Shown here piece after piece: positions 1 through 7,952 of a DNA stretch of 31,340 nucleotides. Source of the stretch: an uncultured Gemmatimonadales bacterium (lineage in GTDB: Bacteria; Gemmatimonadota; Gemmatimonadetes; Longimicrobiales; Gaopeijiaceae); NCBI GenBank assembly GCA_937983085.1, contig CALJKZ010000352.1, positions 1 to 31,340 of the forward strand. Direction: 5' to 3'. The translations under genes were made by a program, and so were the position numbers. Position 1 is the stretch's first letter; every line of letters starts with the position of its first letter. The notes beneath the pieces are model-generated. The model did no database searches, had not been told where the DNA came from, and was given only the letters and a program-made list of their open reading frames with translations.

Positions 1-60
1 TCTTTCACTCGGAGGCCCCGCCGCCCTTCGCGGCGCCCTCGCTTCGCTCAGGCGCCCAGC

Positions 61-1320
61 TCAGGGGGCGGGGGTACCCAATTCCGGTGCACTCGGAATC
101 CGCAGCGGCTCCGCGACCGTCTCCAGCGACTCGATCTCGCGGGCGTTGCCCAAGTCGAGGTCGCGGAAGCGGCGCGCCGCGGGGAGCACGCGCGTCTCGA
201 TCGAGCCGACGGCGCCGTTGTAGGCGTTGACGGCGGTGTCGAGGCCGCGGCGGATGCGTGACAGGTGCTCCGCCAGCGTCCCCATCCGGTCATAGAGCGC
301 CATGCCCGCATCGCGGATTGCCTCGGCGTTCCTGGCGATGCGTTCCTGCTGCCAGCCGAAGTTCACCGCCTTGAGCAGGGTGATCAGCGTGGTGGGTGAC
401 GCCGGCACCACGCCCCGGCTCACCGCGAACTCGAGCAGCGACGGGTCGCGCTGGCACGCCGCGGCGAAGAATGCCTCGCCGGGGAGGAAGAGCACCACGA
501 AGTCGGGCGTCTCGCTGAACTGGTCGCTGTAGTCGCGCTTGGCGAGCTGCTCGACGTGGCTGCGCACCTGTCGGGCGTGATGATCGAGCGCGCTGTTGCG
601 GGCGTGCTCGTCGGTGGCGTTGATCGCGTCGAGGTACGCCGAGAGCGGTGCCTTGGCGTCGACGATGACAACCTTCTCGCCGGGGAGGCGCACCACCAGG
701 TCGGGGCGCACCGTGCCCTCGTCGCCGTTGACGCTGTGCTGCACGTTGAAGTCGCAGTGTTCCACCATCCCGGCGAGTTCCACCACGCGCTTGAGCTGCA
801 GCTCGCCCCACTGGCCGCGACCGGTGGGCGTGCGGAGCGCGCTCACCAGCGCCGCCGTCTCCGCGGTGAGTTCCTTCTGCGCCTCCGCCATGCCGCGGAC
901 CATCGATTCGAGGGCGCCCTGCGATTCGGCGCGCGACTTGTCGAGCGCCTGCAGCTTCTCGTCCACCTTGGCGAGCGACTCCTTGATCGGCTCGACCAGC
1001 TGGGCCACTTCGGCGCGCTTGAGGTCGAGGTCGCCGGTGGCCTTGGCCTGCACCTCGCCGAGGACCAGCCTGGCCTGCTCGAGGAAGGCGGCGGTGTTCT
1101 GCTGGAGCGCCTCGCTGGAGAGCGCGCCGAAGGTGTCGCGCAGCTTCTGCTCGGTACCGGCCTGGGCGTCGAGCTGGGCCTGGGCGCGGTCGCGGTAGCG
1201 ATCGGCGGCGGCGAGTTCGTTCCGCATGCGGACGATGCCCGGGCGGAACATCAGCCACACGAAGATGGCGCCCAGCAGGAAGCCGATGCCGAACGGCGTG
1301 AAGAGGTATGGGTCGAACAT
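61..1320 (-). CDS. rmuC: RmuC-family DNA recombination protein
   Basis: This is a 419-residue RmuC protein, a membrane-anchored, nuclease-like factor that in E. coli limits recombination at inverted repeats. The N-terminus (MFDPYLFTPFGIGFLLGAIF) is one membrane segment. It is followed by a long charged coiled coil (about residues 25-150) and then the RmuC core, with a PD-(D/E)XK-like strand pair (RPDLVVRL, then VVIVDAKAPL) and the family block FLPGEAFFAAA. Length and domain order are normal for the family. The reading frame stays open upstream to 1434, but those extra codons come from the heptamer repeat and palindromic repeat next to it, so the internal ATG at 1318-1320 is chosen. The gene appears monocistronic. 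A RmuC in a genome full of inverted repeats is suggestive, but the link is only inference. Confidence 0.93.
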   Translation of the reverse strand: MFDPYLFTPFGIGFLLGAIFVWLMFRPGIVRMRNELAAADRYRDRAQAQLDAQAGTEQKLRDTFGALSSEALQQNTAAFLEQARLVLGEVQAKATGDLDLKRAEVAQLVEPIKESLAKVDEKLQALDKSRAESQGALESMVRGMAEAQKELTAETAALVSALRTPTGRGQWGELQLKRVVELAGMVEHCDFNVQHSVNGDEGTVRPDLVVRLPGEKVVIVDAKAPLSAYLDAINATDEHARNSALDHHARQVRSHVEQLAKRDYSDQFSETPDFVVLFLPGEAFFAAACQRDPSLLEFAVSRGVVPASPTTLITLLKAVNFGWQQERIARNAEAIRDAGMALYDRMGTLAEHLSRIRRGLDTAVNAYNGAVGSIETRVLPAARRFRDLDLGNAREIESLETVAEPLRIPSAPELGTPAP

Positions 1321-1373
1321 GCCAGAGCCCCCCGGTGGAGCGGGATCGTTACTGGGTAGTGTCGGACGGGGGG

Positions 1374-1408
1374 GGTGGAGGGTGGAGGATGGGGGATGGA
1401 GGATAGAG
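1374..1408. repeat. Degenerate heptamer tandem repeat upstream of rmuC
   Basis: Five consecutive 7-base units read GGTGGAG, GGTGGAG, GATGGGG, GATGGAG, GATAGAG. They lie between the rmuC start and a palindromic repeat. The period and sequence resemble the GGTGAAG/GGTGACG heptamers at 3454-3535, so they may belong to one short-tandem-repeat family. Confidence 0.7.
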
Positions 1409-1411
1409 GAA

Positions 1412-1566
1412 CTGTCACCCCGAGGACCTGTCACCCCGAGCGTAGCGAGGGGGCGGAGGCCGGCCGCTCTTCGCGGCCGCCCCGAGTGAAACGAGGGGGC
1501 GGAGCTTGCCCGGCAGGTTCCGCCCCCTCGGTCCCCTCGCTACGCTCGGGTCCCTCGGGGTGACAG
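1412..1566. repeat. Interspersed palindromic repeat, full copy (unit A)
   Basis: The copy starts CTGTCACCCCGAGG and ends with the inverse CCTCGGGGTGACAG. Inside are paired GAGGGGGCGGA / TCCGCCCCCTC arms and a second internal hairpin (GCCGGCCGC tct TCGCGGCCG). It is one of about ten copies in the window and fills most of the gap between rmuC and the Fic gene. It could fold into a long hairpin on either strand. Confidence 0.85.
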
Positions 1567-1617
1567 GTCGCCGCTGGAACTGAGCTGACCCGGCCGCGCC
1601 CGTTGGGCGCGCGAGGG

Positions 1618-2202
1618 TCAGCTCCACACCAGCTTCCGCAGCGGTTCCACGTCTCCGCCATCGGCGCGCTTGAGCGCGTCGATGTAGCGCTCGCGGAGCG
1701 TTGCGTCGAGGGTGCCGGTGCCCCAGGTGGGGACCGGTTCGTGGAGGGCGTAGACCAGCACGTCGGTGGCGAGCCGGCTCCAGCGGCCGTTGCCGTGGGC
1801 GAACGGCTGGATCCGGGCGAGGCGGTGGTGATAGCGCGCGGCGATCCGGCGCTTGGGCCAGGTCTGTTCGGTGATCCAGGTGCTGGCGTCGGTGAGCGCA
1901 TCGTGCAGGTGGGCGCGGACGGTGTTGTCGGCCAGCGACTCGTGGCTCTCGTCGTCGCCGCGCAGCATCCCGGCCGACTGCCAGATCCGGGCGAACATCC
2001 GGAAGTGGAGGTCGAGCAGGAACTCCTCGCTGATGACGCGCTCCACCGGCCGTCGGCGGGCGAGCGCCCAGCGCCGCGCGGCGAGGATCGCCTTCTGCTC
2101 CGCCTCGCGCAGCTGGCCGTGAGTGGTGATCCGGTCGGTGACCAGGTCCTCGCGGTCGGCATCGAGGAGCGGCATGGAGGAATCGGACACCGGACCGGTC
2201 AT
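1618..2202 (-). CDS. Fic-domain protein, mobile mystery protein B type, catalytic His replaced
   Basis: This 194-residue protein matches the 'mobile mystery protein B' type of Fic protein in its overall pattern: an N-terminal LVTDRITTHGQLREAEQ segment, a helix with LDLHFRMFARIWQSAG, and the Fic loop near residue 132. Fic enzymes transfer AMP or related groups to proteins, and the loop HxFx(D/E)GNGRxxR carries the catalytic His. Here the loop reads QPFAHGNGRWSR: codon 132 is CAG (1807-1809), so Gln replaces the catalytic His, and His sits at the usual acidic position. The phosphate-binding GNGR part is intact. The start is supported by GGAG eight bases upstream. The usual partner (mystery protein A, an HTH protein) is absent upstream. 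The protein is probably an inactive or altered enzyme. Confidence 0.85.
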   Translation of the reverse strand: MTGPVSDSSMPLLDADREDLVTDRITTHGQLREAEQKAILAARRWALARRRPVERVISEEFLLDLHFRMFARIWQSAGMLRGDDESHESLADNTVRAHLHDALTDASTWITEQTWPKRRIAARYHHRLARIQPFAHGNGRWSRLATDVLVYALHEPVPTWGTGTLDATLRERYIDALKRADGGDVEPLRKLVWS

Positions 2203-2448
2203 TCGGAAATCTCCAGGGAACTGTCACCCCGAGTCCTCGCGCAGCGAGGGCGAGGGGGAGGGGGGAGGGGGCGGGGGCTGTCTCCTCACGGCGAGGATTG
2301 CCCCGGCGCCCGGACCCTTCGCTCATGCCGCGGCGTGGCACCTCAAGTTTCGCATCCTGGCGAGGCCGCGGGGCATTCGCGCCGGGTCCGCCCGCCGGGC
2401 CTTCGCTTCTCTCTTCTCTCCGTCAGGCGAACTCGTTCCCTCGCCGCA
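2203..2448. other. Intergenic stretch with a partial palindromic repeat
   Basis: No gene is supported here. The left part (2221-2276) is a decayed half copy of the palindromic repeat (CTGTCACCCCGAG followed by GAGGGGGAGG runs). The right part holds the first copy of the 20-mer CTTCGCTTCTCTCTTCTCTC at 2401-2420, just past the stop of the following lipoprotein gene. Open frames across it are high-GC artefacts. Confidence 0.6.
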
Positions 2449-2892
2449 TTACTGCGCCCTGGTCATCTCCACGCGCAGCAGCACCACCGAGTCGGCGGTG
2501 GTCACGCCGGGGTAGCGCGCGGTGACGGTGCCGACCATGCGGCCGTCGACCAGGCGGTACACGCCGGTGGTGCTCACCATCTGGCCGGGTCGCAGGGCGC
2601 TCGGGTATTCGCCGCTCACCAGCATGATGCTGTCGCCGGCCACGGTCACGTTGGTCGGCTGGGGCTCGCGGCCCGCGAGCACCATGTGGTAGGCACCGTT
2701 GCTGGCGGTGAACTGGCCGGTGACGATCACGGTGTCGGCGTCCATCGGGCGCGTCTGGAAGTTCCAGATGCCCTCGATGTCGGCGGCACTCAGGGCGGGC
2801 GCCATGGTCGTGGTGTCCATCGCGGCGTCGTCGGCGTCCTCGGCGGCGCAGGCCACGAGGAGCGAGGCGGCACAGAGCAGGGCTAGGCGCAT
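2449..2892 (-). CDS. Small lipoprotein, paralogue of the next gene
   Basis: The gene encodes 147 residues with a lipoprotein signal peptide (MRLALLCAASLLVACAAED; lipobox LVAC). The mature part is a single beta-rich domain with IEGIWNFQTRPMDADTVIVTG, a VAGDSIMLVSG strand pair and a C-terminal TTADSVVLLRVEMTRA segment. It aligns along its whole length with the protein encoded at 2998-3435, so the two are a tandem duplication. The start is chosen because the ATG has GGAG six bases upstream and begins a proper signal peptide. I do not recognise the family. The protein is probably anchored in the outer membrane or facing the periplasm, and no function can be assigned. Confidence 0.8.
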   Translation of the reverse strand: MRLALLCAASLLVACAAEDADDAAMDTTTMAPALSAADIEGIWNFQTRPMDADTVIVTGQFTASNGAYHMVLAGREPQPTNVTVAGDSIMLVSGEYPSALRPGQMVSTTGVYRLVDGRMVGTVTARYPGVTTADSVVLLRVEMTRAQ

Positions 2893-2962
2893 CAGAGGCT
2901 CCAATGTGGGGAATCGGGGGTGACGGAGGCTACCGCGGTGTCGCCGAACCGGCAACCGGGCG

Positions 2963-2982
2963 CTTCGCTTCTCTCTTCTCTC
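2963..2982. repeat. 20-base pyrimidine-rich dispersed repeat
   Basis: The 20-mer CTTCGCTTCTCTCTTCTCTC occurs here, identically at 2401-2420, and on the minus strand at 16953-16972 inside the broken DUF1697 gene. Two copies lie just downstream of the paralogous lipoprotein genes, which is expected if they were duplicated together. The third cannot be explained that way. Confidence 0.75.
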
Positions 2983-2997
2983 TTCTCTCTGCCATAA

Positions 2998-3435
2998 CTA
3001 CTCCCTCACCCTCGTCATTCTCGCCCGATACTGCGCCACCGAGTCGCCGCTGGTCATCCCGTCGTAGCGCGACGTCACCACGCCCACGAGTTCGCCGTCC
3101 TGCACCACGTAGCTGCCGGTGGTGGTCACCATCACGCCGTCGTAGATGGCGCTCTGGTACGGCCCGGTGCGGGTGCGGACGGTGTCGCCGTCGACGGTGA
3201 TGGTGCTGGTGTGCGACTCGCGGCCGGTGAGGGTCATGGTGAACACCGGCGGGTCGCCCGCGCCCACCAGCGTGCCGGTGACGATCACGGTGTCGCGGTC
3301 GAGCGGCATGACCTCGAACGCCCAGGTGCCGACCAGGTCGGCGGTGCCGAGCGGTGGGGCGGCGGGGGCATCAGCATCGGCGGCCGGTTCGGCGGCGCAG
3401 GCGGCGAGGAGGAGGAGGGCGGGGAGGGTGCGCAT
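2998..3435 (-). CDS. Small lipoprotein, tandem paralogue
   Basis: The gene encodes 145 residues with signal peptide MRTLPALLLLAACAAE (lipobox LAAC) and the same domain as the downstream gene: LVGTWAFEVMPLDRDTVIVTG, ITVDGDTVRTRTGPYQSAI, and GDSVAQYRARMTRV at the end. The two genes are in the same direction, with a 105-base gap holding the second copy of a 20-base pyrimidine-rich repeat. No Shine-Dalgarno sequence is visible before the ATG, and a perfect 30-bp inverted repeat ends 18 bases upstream of it, so translation may depend on leader structure. Function unknown. Confidence 0.8.
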   Translation of the reverse strand: MRTLPALLLLAACAAEPAADADAPAAPPLGTADLVGTWAFEVMPLDRDTVIVTGTLVGAGDPPVFTMTLTGRESHTSTITVDGDTVRTRTGPYQSAIYDGVMVTTTGSYVVQDGELVGVVTSRYDGMTSGDSVAQYRARMTRVRE

Positions 3436-3453
3436 GGGATTAATGGTAGTTGT

Positions 3454-3528
3454 GGTGAAGGGTGAAGGGTGACGGGTGAAGGGGGGCGGTCGGGCAAGCC
3501 CTTCACCCGTCACCCTTCACCCTTCACC
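3454..3528. repeat. Perfect 30-bp inverted repeat built of heptamers
   Basis: The left arm (3454-3483) and right arm (3499-3528) are exact reverse complements over 30 bases, separated by 15 bases. Each arm is itself periodic with a 7-base unit (GGTGAAG, with one GGTGACG). A further unit extends the right side to 3535. It lies three bases beyond the M23-like gene's stop region and in the leader of the next lipoprotein gene, so on the minus strand it could act as a terminator or leader structure. There is no T-run. Confidence 0.85.
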
Positions 3529-3538
3529 CTTCACCGTC

Positions 3539-4618
3539 CTACCGCTTGTAGGTCTGCGCTGCCGCGGTGAACGCCGTGGGCGCGGTGGCGCCCATGAACA
3601 TCTCGATCCGCAGCGTCTCGGGGCCGGTCATTTCCACCAGGAAGTAGCGATCGGCTTGCACCGGATGTTGCCACCACCGGCGCAGTCCGGCCACCGAGCG
3701 GTAGACCACCTTGCCCGACGATGGCGACACCGTGGCGAAGTCGGTGGCGGCGGGTTCGATCCAGTAGACGGTGGACTCGCCGGTGCCGAAGCCGCCGGTG
3801 GCGATCACCCGTTCGCCGGCGGTGGTGGGGATCTCGGTGAACGCCAGGTGCTTGCTCCAGTTGGCCGGGCTGGTCTCGGCGCTCTGGTCGTAGGGAAGCG
3901 ACTCGTGGAACCAGTTGCCGATCAGGCGGCCGGCCATGTCGTAGACCAGCTTGCCGTCCTCGTCGTTGGCACCAGTGCGATCGACCATCGCCGCCAGTTG
4001 CGCGCGCAGTGCGGGGGTGAAGCGCGACAGCGGCTTGACGGCGTGCTTCATCTTGATGCCGTAGCGCTCGCCACGAATGAACCCGTTGGTGACAGCCATG
4101 TCCACCAATCCGAAGTCGACTCCACCGGCCATGCCCGAGTTGGTGCCGATCCGCTGGCCGGCGGTCAGCTGGCTTCCCACCCCGATGCCGGGGTCGAGAA
4201 TGATGTGGCCCATGTAGTACCAGGTCCGCTCGCCACCGACCTCGCCGAGCGGCTGGGGTCCGACCTCGATCCCGGCATCCGGCCCGCCGCCGTAAACGGC
4301 CCGGACGTGGCCCGCTGCCGGGGCGTACACCACGTAGGCACCGCTGGGCGGCTGGCCCACCGTGGTGTGGGTAAGGCCGATGTGGTCGCTGGGGAAGGTG
4401 TGCCCGGGCGGATTGAGGTTGCCGATCGGGGCGACGTTCTCGAGGTCGGCGAGCGCCATCGGCAGGACGGTGAACTGGATCGTCTGCTGCGGCGGGGGCG
4501 GTGGCGGTCCGGGTGGTGGTGGCGTGGTGTTGCCGGTGCCGGTGGAGCCGGAGCTGCAGGCGGTGGCGAGCAACACGACGAGCAGGGCAGTGCCTGGCAG
4601 CGGGGCGACACGGATCAC
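3539..4618 (-). CDS. Lipoprotein with degenerate M23-type (LysM/peptidase-like) domain
   Basis: The gene encodes 359 residues: a lipoprotein signal (VIRVAPLPGTALLVVLLATAC), a Gly/Pro-rich tether (about residues 25-40), then a region resembling the M23 metallopeptidase fold: VYAPAAGHVRAV, WYYMGHI, VGSQLTAGQRIGTNSGMAGG. In active M23 enzymes the final strand carries HLHF. Here it reads VDFGL, so the zinc-binding His pair is missing and peptidase activity is doubtful. The start is GTG at 4616-4618, with GGAG six bases upstream; the longer frame would remove the signal peptide. It diverges from the beta-propeller lipoprotein at 4745. It could be a structural or binding protein of the envelope. 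Confidence 0.75.
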   Translation of the reverse strand: MIRVAPLPGTALLVVLLATACSSGSTGTGNTTPPPPGPPPPPPQQTIQFTVLPMALADLENVAPIGNLNPPGHTFPSDHIGLTHTTVGQPPSGAYVVYAPAAGHVRAVYGGGPDAGIEVGPQPLGEVGGERTWYYMGHIILDPGIGVGSQLTAGQRIGTNSGMAGGVDFGLVDMAVTNGFIRGERYGIKMKHAVKPLSRFTPALRAQLAAMVDRTGANDEDGKLVYDMAGRLIGNWFHESLPYDQSAETSPANWSKHLAFTEIPTTAGERVIATGGFGTGESTVYWIEPAATDFATVSPSSGKVVYRSVAGLRRWWQHPVQADRYFLVEMTGPETLRIEMFMGATAPTAFTAAAQTYKR

Positions 4619-4689
4619 GACACGCTCCGGGGATGGGACTTTGGATGATACTTCCGATCGGCGCGGATGTGGCGGACGTGGACGGGATC

Positions 4690-4718
4690 TCGACAAACCG
4701 CTCGGCGGCTCGTAGACT
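4690..4718 (+). promoter_or_regulatory. Candidate sigma70-type promoter for the beta-propeller gene
   Basis: TCGACA (4690-4695) and TAGACT (4713-4718) are separated by 17 bases. This gives a start of transcription near 4725 and a short leader to the ATG at 4745. The match is good at -35 and moderate at -10, and was found by eye only. Confidence 0.35.
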
Positions 4719-4744
4719 GGGATCTCCCCATTCCCTGAGTTCCC

Positions 4745-6019
4745 ATGCGGCTTCCCCTCCTGTTGGCCGTGGTGCTCGTGGCCGGGTGCGATGGTGCGCC
4801 GGCACGCTCCGGCAACCTCGGACTCGCCAGTGGCGAGCCGGTGCTTCCCGACACCCAGACGATCGACGGCGTGCTGGTGATGCGGCACGGCGCCGACGCG
4901 TTCGCGCGCGCGCCGGTGTGGACGCTCGACACGGTGCCGCAGGTGGTGATTGATGGGGGGGAGGAGTTTGATCTCTCCGGGGTGCCCGCACCACCGATTC
5001 AGTTGTCAGGTGGCCGCTGGGTCACGCTTAAGGCGATCTCTGGCGTGGAGCTCGTGCTCTTCGACAGCACAGGTCATCCGATCCGGTTGATCGCGGGCAT
5101 GGGCTCCGGTCCAGGCGAGTTGATGCGGCCGCAGCTGGTCGCCTCACCCGGCGGTGACACTCTGGCGGTGGTCGATGATGCCAACCGCACCCGCAACCTC
5201 TATCACCCCGACCACGGACTGGTCAGCTCCGACCGGTTCGACGGCACGGTGGCGCTGTTCTGTTTCCGTCCGGGCGGTTGGTTGCCGGACGGTCGGGCCG
5301 TCGCGATTGGTGGCTGCAGCTCGAACCGGCGAAGCGCAGACGGCGAGCTGAGCACCGACACGCCGTTGGTGTTGATCGCCGCAGACATGTCGTCCACCGA
5401 CACGGTCGCGATGGTCCCCGGCGCCCAGATGAGGATGGCCGAGGCACGGAGCGGGTCACACCGCATGATGGTGCCGATGTGGGTGCGGCTCGGGCGTGCC
5501 ACGTCGGTGACCACAGTCGACAGCGCGATCGTGGTGGCGAGCGGGGTGGGCGGCTACGTGCTCGAGCTGCGCGACGGCACGGGTCGGGTGACCGGACGCA
5601 TCGAGGTGGATCGACCGGCCGTGATGGTGACCGACGCGATGCGGGAGGCGGTCATCGCCCTCGAGCTCGAGCGGCTCTCGACCTACTCCGAGGGTGGCCA
5701 GATGAATCCCGACGCGGAGCGGATGACGCGCGAGGGCCCGATCGCCGACACGCTCCCGGCGTATCAAGCCGTGTTCCCTGGAGAGGGTGGCCTGTTCTGG
5801 GTCATGGATCATGTGTTGCCGGGCGACACGACCTGGGCCGCCACGGCATTCAGGGCCGACGGCGCGATCGTCGCACGGATTCGGGGGTCGTTGACGCCGG
5901 GTCCCTATGGCGCAGGTCCTGTAGCGTTCCTGCGCGACCGGGTGATCATGCGCGAGGCGGATGGGGATGGGGTGGTGAGGTTTGGGGTTTATGGGGTGAT
6001 CGGCGTCGGCCATCGCTGA
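4745..6019 (+). CDS. Lipoprotein with 6-bladed beta-propeller (NHL-like) features
   Basis: The gene encodes 424 residues with a short lipoprotein signal (MRLPLLLAVVLVAGCDG; lipobox VAGC). The rest is a repetitive beta-rich protein. Blade-like segments include ISGVELVLFDSTGHPIRLIAGMGSGPGELMRP and later GGYVLELRDGTGRVTGRIEVD and AATAFRADGAIVARIRG. This pattern (hydrophobic strands, D-x-x-G turns, G-x-G-P-G-E) is that of the 6-bladed propeller lipoproteins abundant in Gemmatimonadota and related phyla. No catalytic residues are evident, and it probably binds a ligand or partner at the cell surface. It stands alone and is divergent from the M23-like gene. Its last codons are unusually G-rich (GEADGDGVVRFGVYG). 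Confidence 0.7.
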   Translation: MRLPLLLAVVLVAGCDGAPARSGNLGLASGEPVLPDTQTIDGVLVMRHGADAFARAPVWTLDTVPQVVIDGGEEFDLSGVPAPPIQLSGGRWVTLKAISGVELVLFDSTGHPIRLIAGMGSGPGELMRPQLVASPGGDTLAVVDDANRTRNLYHPDHGLVSSDRFDGTVALFCFRPGGWLPDGRAVAIGGCSSNRRSADGELSTDTPLVLIAADMSSTDTVAMVPGAQMRMAEARSGSHRMMVPMWVRLGRATSVTTVDSAIVVASGVGGYVLELRDGTGRVTGRIEVDRPAVMVTDAMREAVIALELERLSTYSEGGQMNPDAERMTREGPIADTLPAYQAVFPGEGGLFWVMDHVLPGDTTWAATAFRADGAIVARIRGSLTPGPYGAGPVAFLRDRVIMREADGDGVVRFGVYGVIGVGHR

Positions 6020-6086
6020 TTCCTCACCGCGACGACGAGCTCGAGGTTCGAGTTCTCCACGATCATGATGCAATCGGGGATGCGAG

Positions 6087-7952
6087 ATGAGAGCATGGCA
6101 CTTTCGAGAGTTCCTGCCCGGCGACAATCTGTCCGACCCCGATTTCACGAAGGCGTTGTTCGCTAGTGATGACGAAGCCTCATTGGGCCGCTCATTGATA
6201 CGGGAGGCGATCCAGAACTCATTGGACGCACAGCGGCCCGATGCCACTGCAGTAACGGTCCGTATCGGTGTGTTCCGGTTCTCAAACGCTCTGTCGCCGC
6301 GTGAGATCAGCGAGTTCCTGAGCGGTGCGTGGCCTCATGTGTGTGCGGACGATGCAGGACTGGAGGATCCACCAACTCAAGGTGAGCGCGTTCCCTTCCT
6401 GGTGATTGAGGACTTTGGCACCCATGGACTGGTCGGGGATCCGGAGCATTGGCAACCTACCGAGATCTCGAGCAACGGGTTCTACCTCTTCTTTCGGGCT
6501 CTCGGCCGGAGCGGAAAGTCTGATGAGGAGCGGGGTCGATGGGGGGTTGGCAAGTTTGTGTTCCCGATGTCCAGTCGAGCACACATGATCTGGGGCCTCA
6601 CTGTACCATCGGACTCGGGGTCTCCGCTGCTGATGGGCCGAGCTGTGCTTAGGACGCACACTATCGGCCCACAGTCATTCCACCCGGATGGGCATTGGGG
6701 GGATCGGCTGGATGAGGGTTCAAGACTCGTGTCGCCGGTCAGGGATCCGGAGACCGTCCAACGATTCGTGGAGCGGTTCCGACTGGAGCGCGGAAACGAA
6801 CCGGGGCTCTCGGTTGTAGTTCCCTACGTTGATCGCGACATCGCAATTCCCATCCTTCGTCACTCTGCCATAGTAGAGTACTTCCTACCTCTATTGCGCG
6901 GCGAGCTGAGTATGGAGCTCGCACACGACGGTGGTGTGGAGATCGTCGATGGACACGCCGTACGCGAGTTTGTGTCAGAGGCCAACTCTCGCTCGGCCCA
7001 AGAGCGACTTGCGCTCGCAATCGCCGTCACCGACGGAGAGACCCGACAAATTGTCTGGCCGCAGATCTTCAGGTATGACGACATGGAATGGTCGTCTGCG
7101 CTCATCAGCGACGGCGTTATCGAGGAGTTGCGAGACTGTTTGGAGTCTGGGCAGGCTGTGTCGGTCGTTCTCCGGCTCGTCATCTGCAGCAGAATGGGCG
7201 CTGAAGACCTTGAGGGCCGGATTGTTGTCCACTTGCGACGAGTTGAAGGTCTGGGCAACTGCCGTCCGCTCCTGATCCGCGACGGTATTTCCGTTTCCGG
7301 GGAACGAACCAAGGCACTACTGGATCATGTCTCGATTCTGCTCGCCGAGGACTGTCCGGTGGCTACTATGATCGGAGATGCGGAGACGCCTGCTCATGAA
7401 CAGCTCCAACATGATCTACTCAAGGGCAAGTACCAGTATCCGAGGAAGATGATCTCTTTCGTGCGGGATGCCGCTAGCAACCTGTTGAGGACAGTATGGG
7501 AGGCAGATCAAGCCGATGATCCATTCGCGCTTGCAAACTACTTTCCCCTCATTTCCATCGACGGCCGCAAGGCGGACAAGCCAACTCCTCGAAAGCGAGG
7601 CAATCATCCGGAACCGGAACCAACTCTGCCTGAGAAGCCAAGGCGATTCAACATCCGCAAGACTGCGGACGGCTTCCGGGTTGAAGGGAACCGAAATGCA
7701 ACTACGTATCCGGAGGAGCTGAGCATTTCCGTCGCATACGATGTTCGGCGAGGGAATCCGTTCAAGAGGTACCGCAGGTTCGACTTCGACCTAGAGACCC
7801 TGCCAAGGTCGGTTATCGATTGCGAGCTGGCCTCAATCGAGCCAAACAGGATCGTAGCGCGCCCGAGTTCGGCCGGGTTTGCGGTGGGCGTCTCTGGCTT
7901 CGACTCCCGTCGCGACCTGGTTGTGCGTGTGGTTGCTTCAGGTGGTGAGTGA
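6087..7952 (+). CDS. GHKL-type (MORC/MutL/Hsp90-like) ATPase of a defence operon
   Basis: The gene encodes 621 residues. The N-terminal domain has all GHKL ATP-binding motifs: the N-box IREAIQNSLDA (E40, N44, D47), motif G1 VIEDFGTHGL (D109, G111, G114) and the ATP-lid motif GRWGVGK (150-156). The middle (about 200-480) is unassigned alpha/beta sequence. A charged, Pro-rich linker (about 500-520) leads to a C-terminal beta-sandwich-like domain (about 525-621). Bacterial GHKL ATPases of the MORC and paraMORC kinds are known to be encoded with restriction-modification genes, where an ATP-driven clamp or loop has been proposed. The start has GGGGA six bases upstream. The stop overlaps the next gene's start (TGATG). 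Local GC is clearly lower than in the flanks, which suggests transfer. Subfamily assignment is inference; the ATPase motifs are seen directly. Confidence 0.85.
   Translation: MRAWHFREFLPGDNLSDPDFTKALFASDDEASLGRSLIREAIQNSLDAQRPDATAVTVRIGVFRFSNALSPREISEFLSGAWPHVCADDAGLEDPPTQGERVPFLVIEDFGTHGLVGDPEHWQPTEISSNGFYLFFRALGRSGKSDEERGRWGVGKFVFPMSSRAHMIWGLTVPSDSGSPLLMGRAVLRTHTIGPQSFHPDGHWGDRLDEGSRLVSPVRDPETVQRFVERFRLERGNEPGLSVVVPYVDRDIAIPILRHSAIVEYFLPLLRGELSMELAHDGGVEIVDGHAVREFVSEANSRSAQERLALAIAVTDGETRQIVWPQIFRYDDMEWSSALISDGVIEELRDCLESGQAVSVVLRLVICSRMGAEDLEGRIVVHLRRVEGLGNCRPLLIRDGISVSGERTKALLDHVSILLAEDCPVATMIGDAETPAHEQLQHDLLKGKYQYPRKMISFVRDAASNLLRTVWEADQADDPFALANYFPLISIDGRKADKPTPRKRGNHPEPEPTLPEKPRRFNIRKTADGFRVEGNRNATTYPEELSISVAYDVRRGNPFKRYRRFDFDLETLPRSVIDCELASIEPNRIVARPSSAGFAVGVSGFDSRRDLVVRVVASGGE

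Noticed and set aside
290..1258. Long minus-strand frame overlapping rmuC
   Set aside because: It is a shadow frame: Arg/Pro/Gly-rich low-complexity translation inside a well-supported gene.
1415..2886. Long frames on both strands across the Fic gene and the repeats (1415-2341 minus, 1603-2886 plus)
   Set aside because: They run through palindromic repeats and opposite to real genes; their composition is that of high-GC random frames.
3531..4994. 487-codon minus-strand frame
   Set aside because: It is a frame-shifted shadow of the M23-like lipoprotein, with Arg/His-rich nonsense translation.
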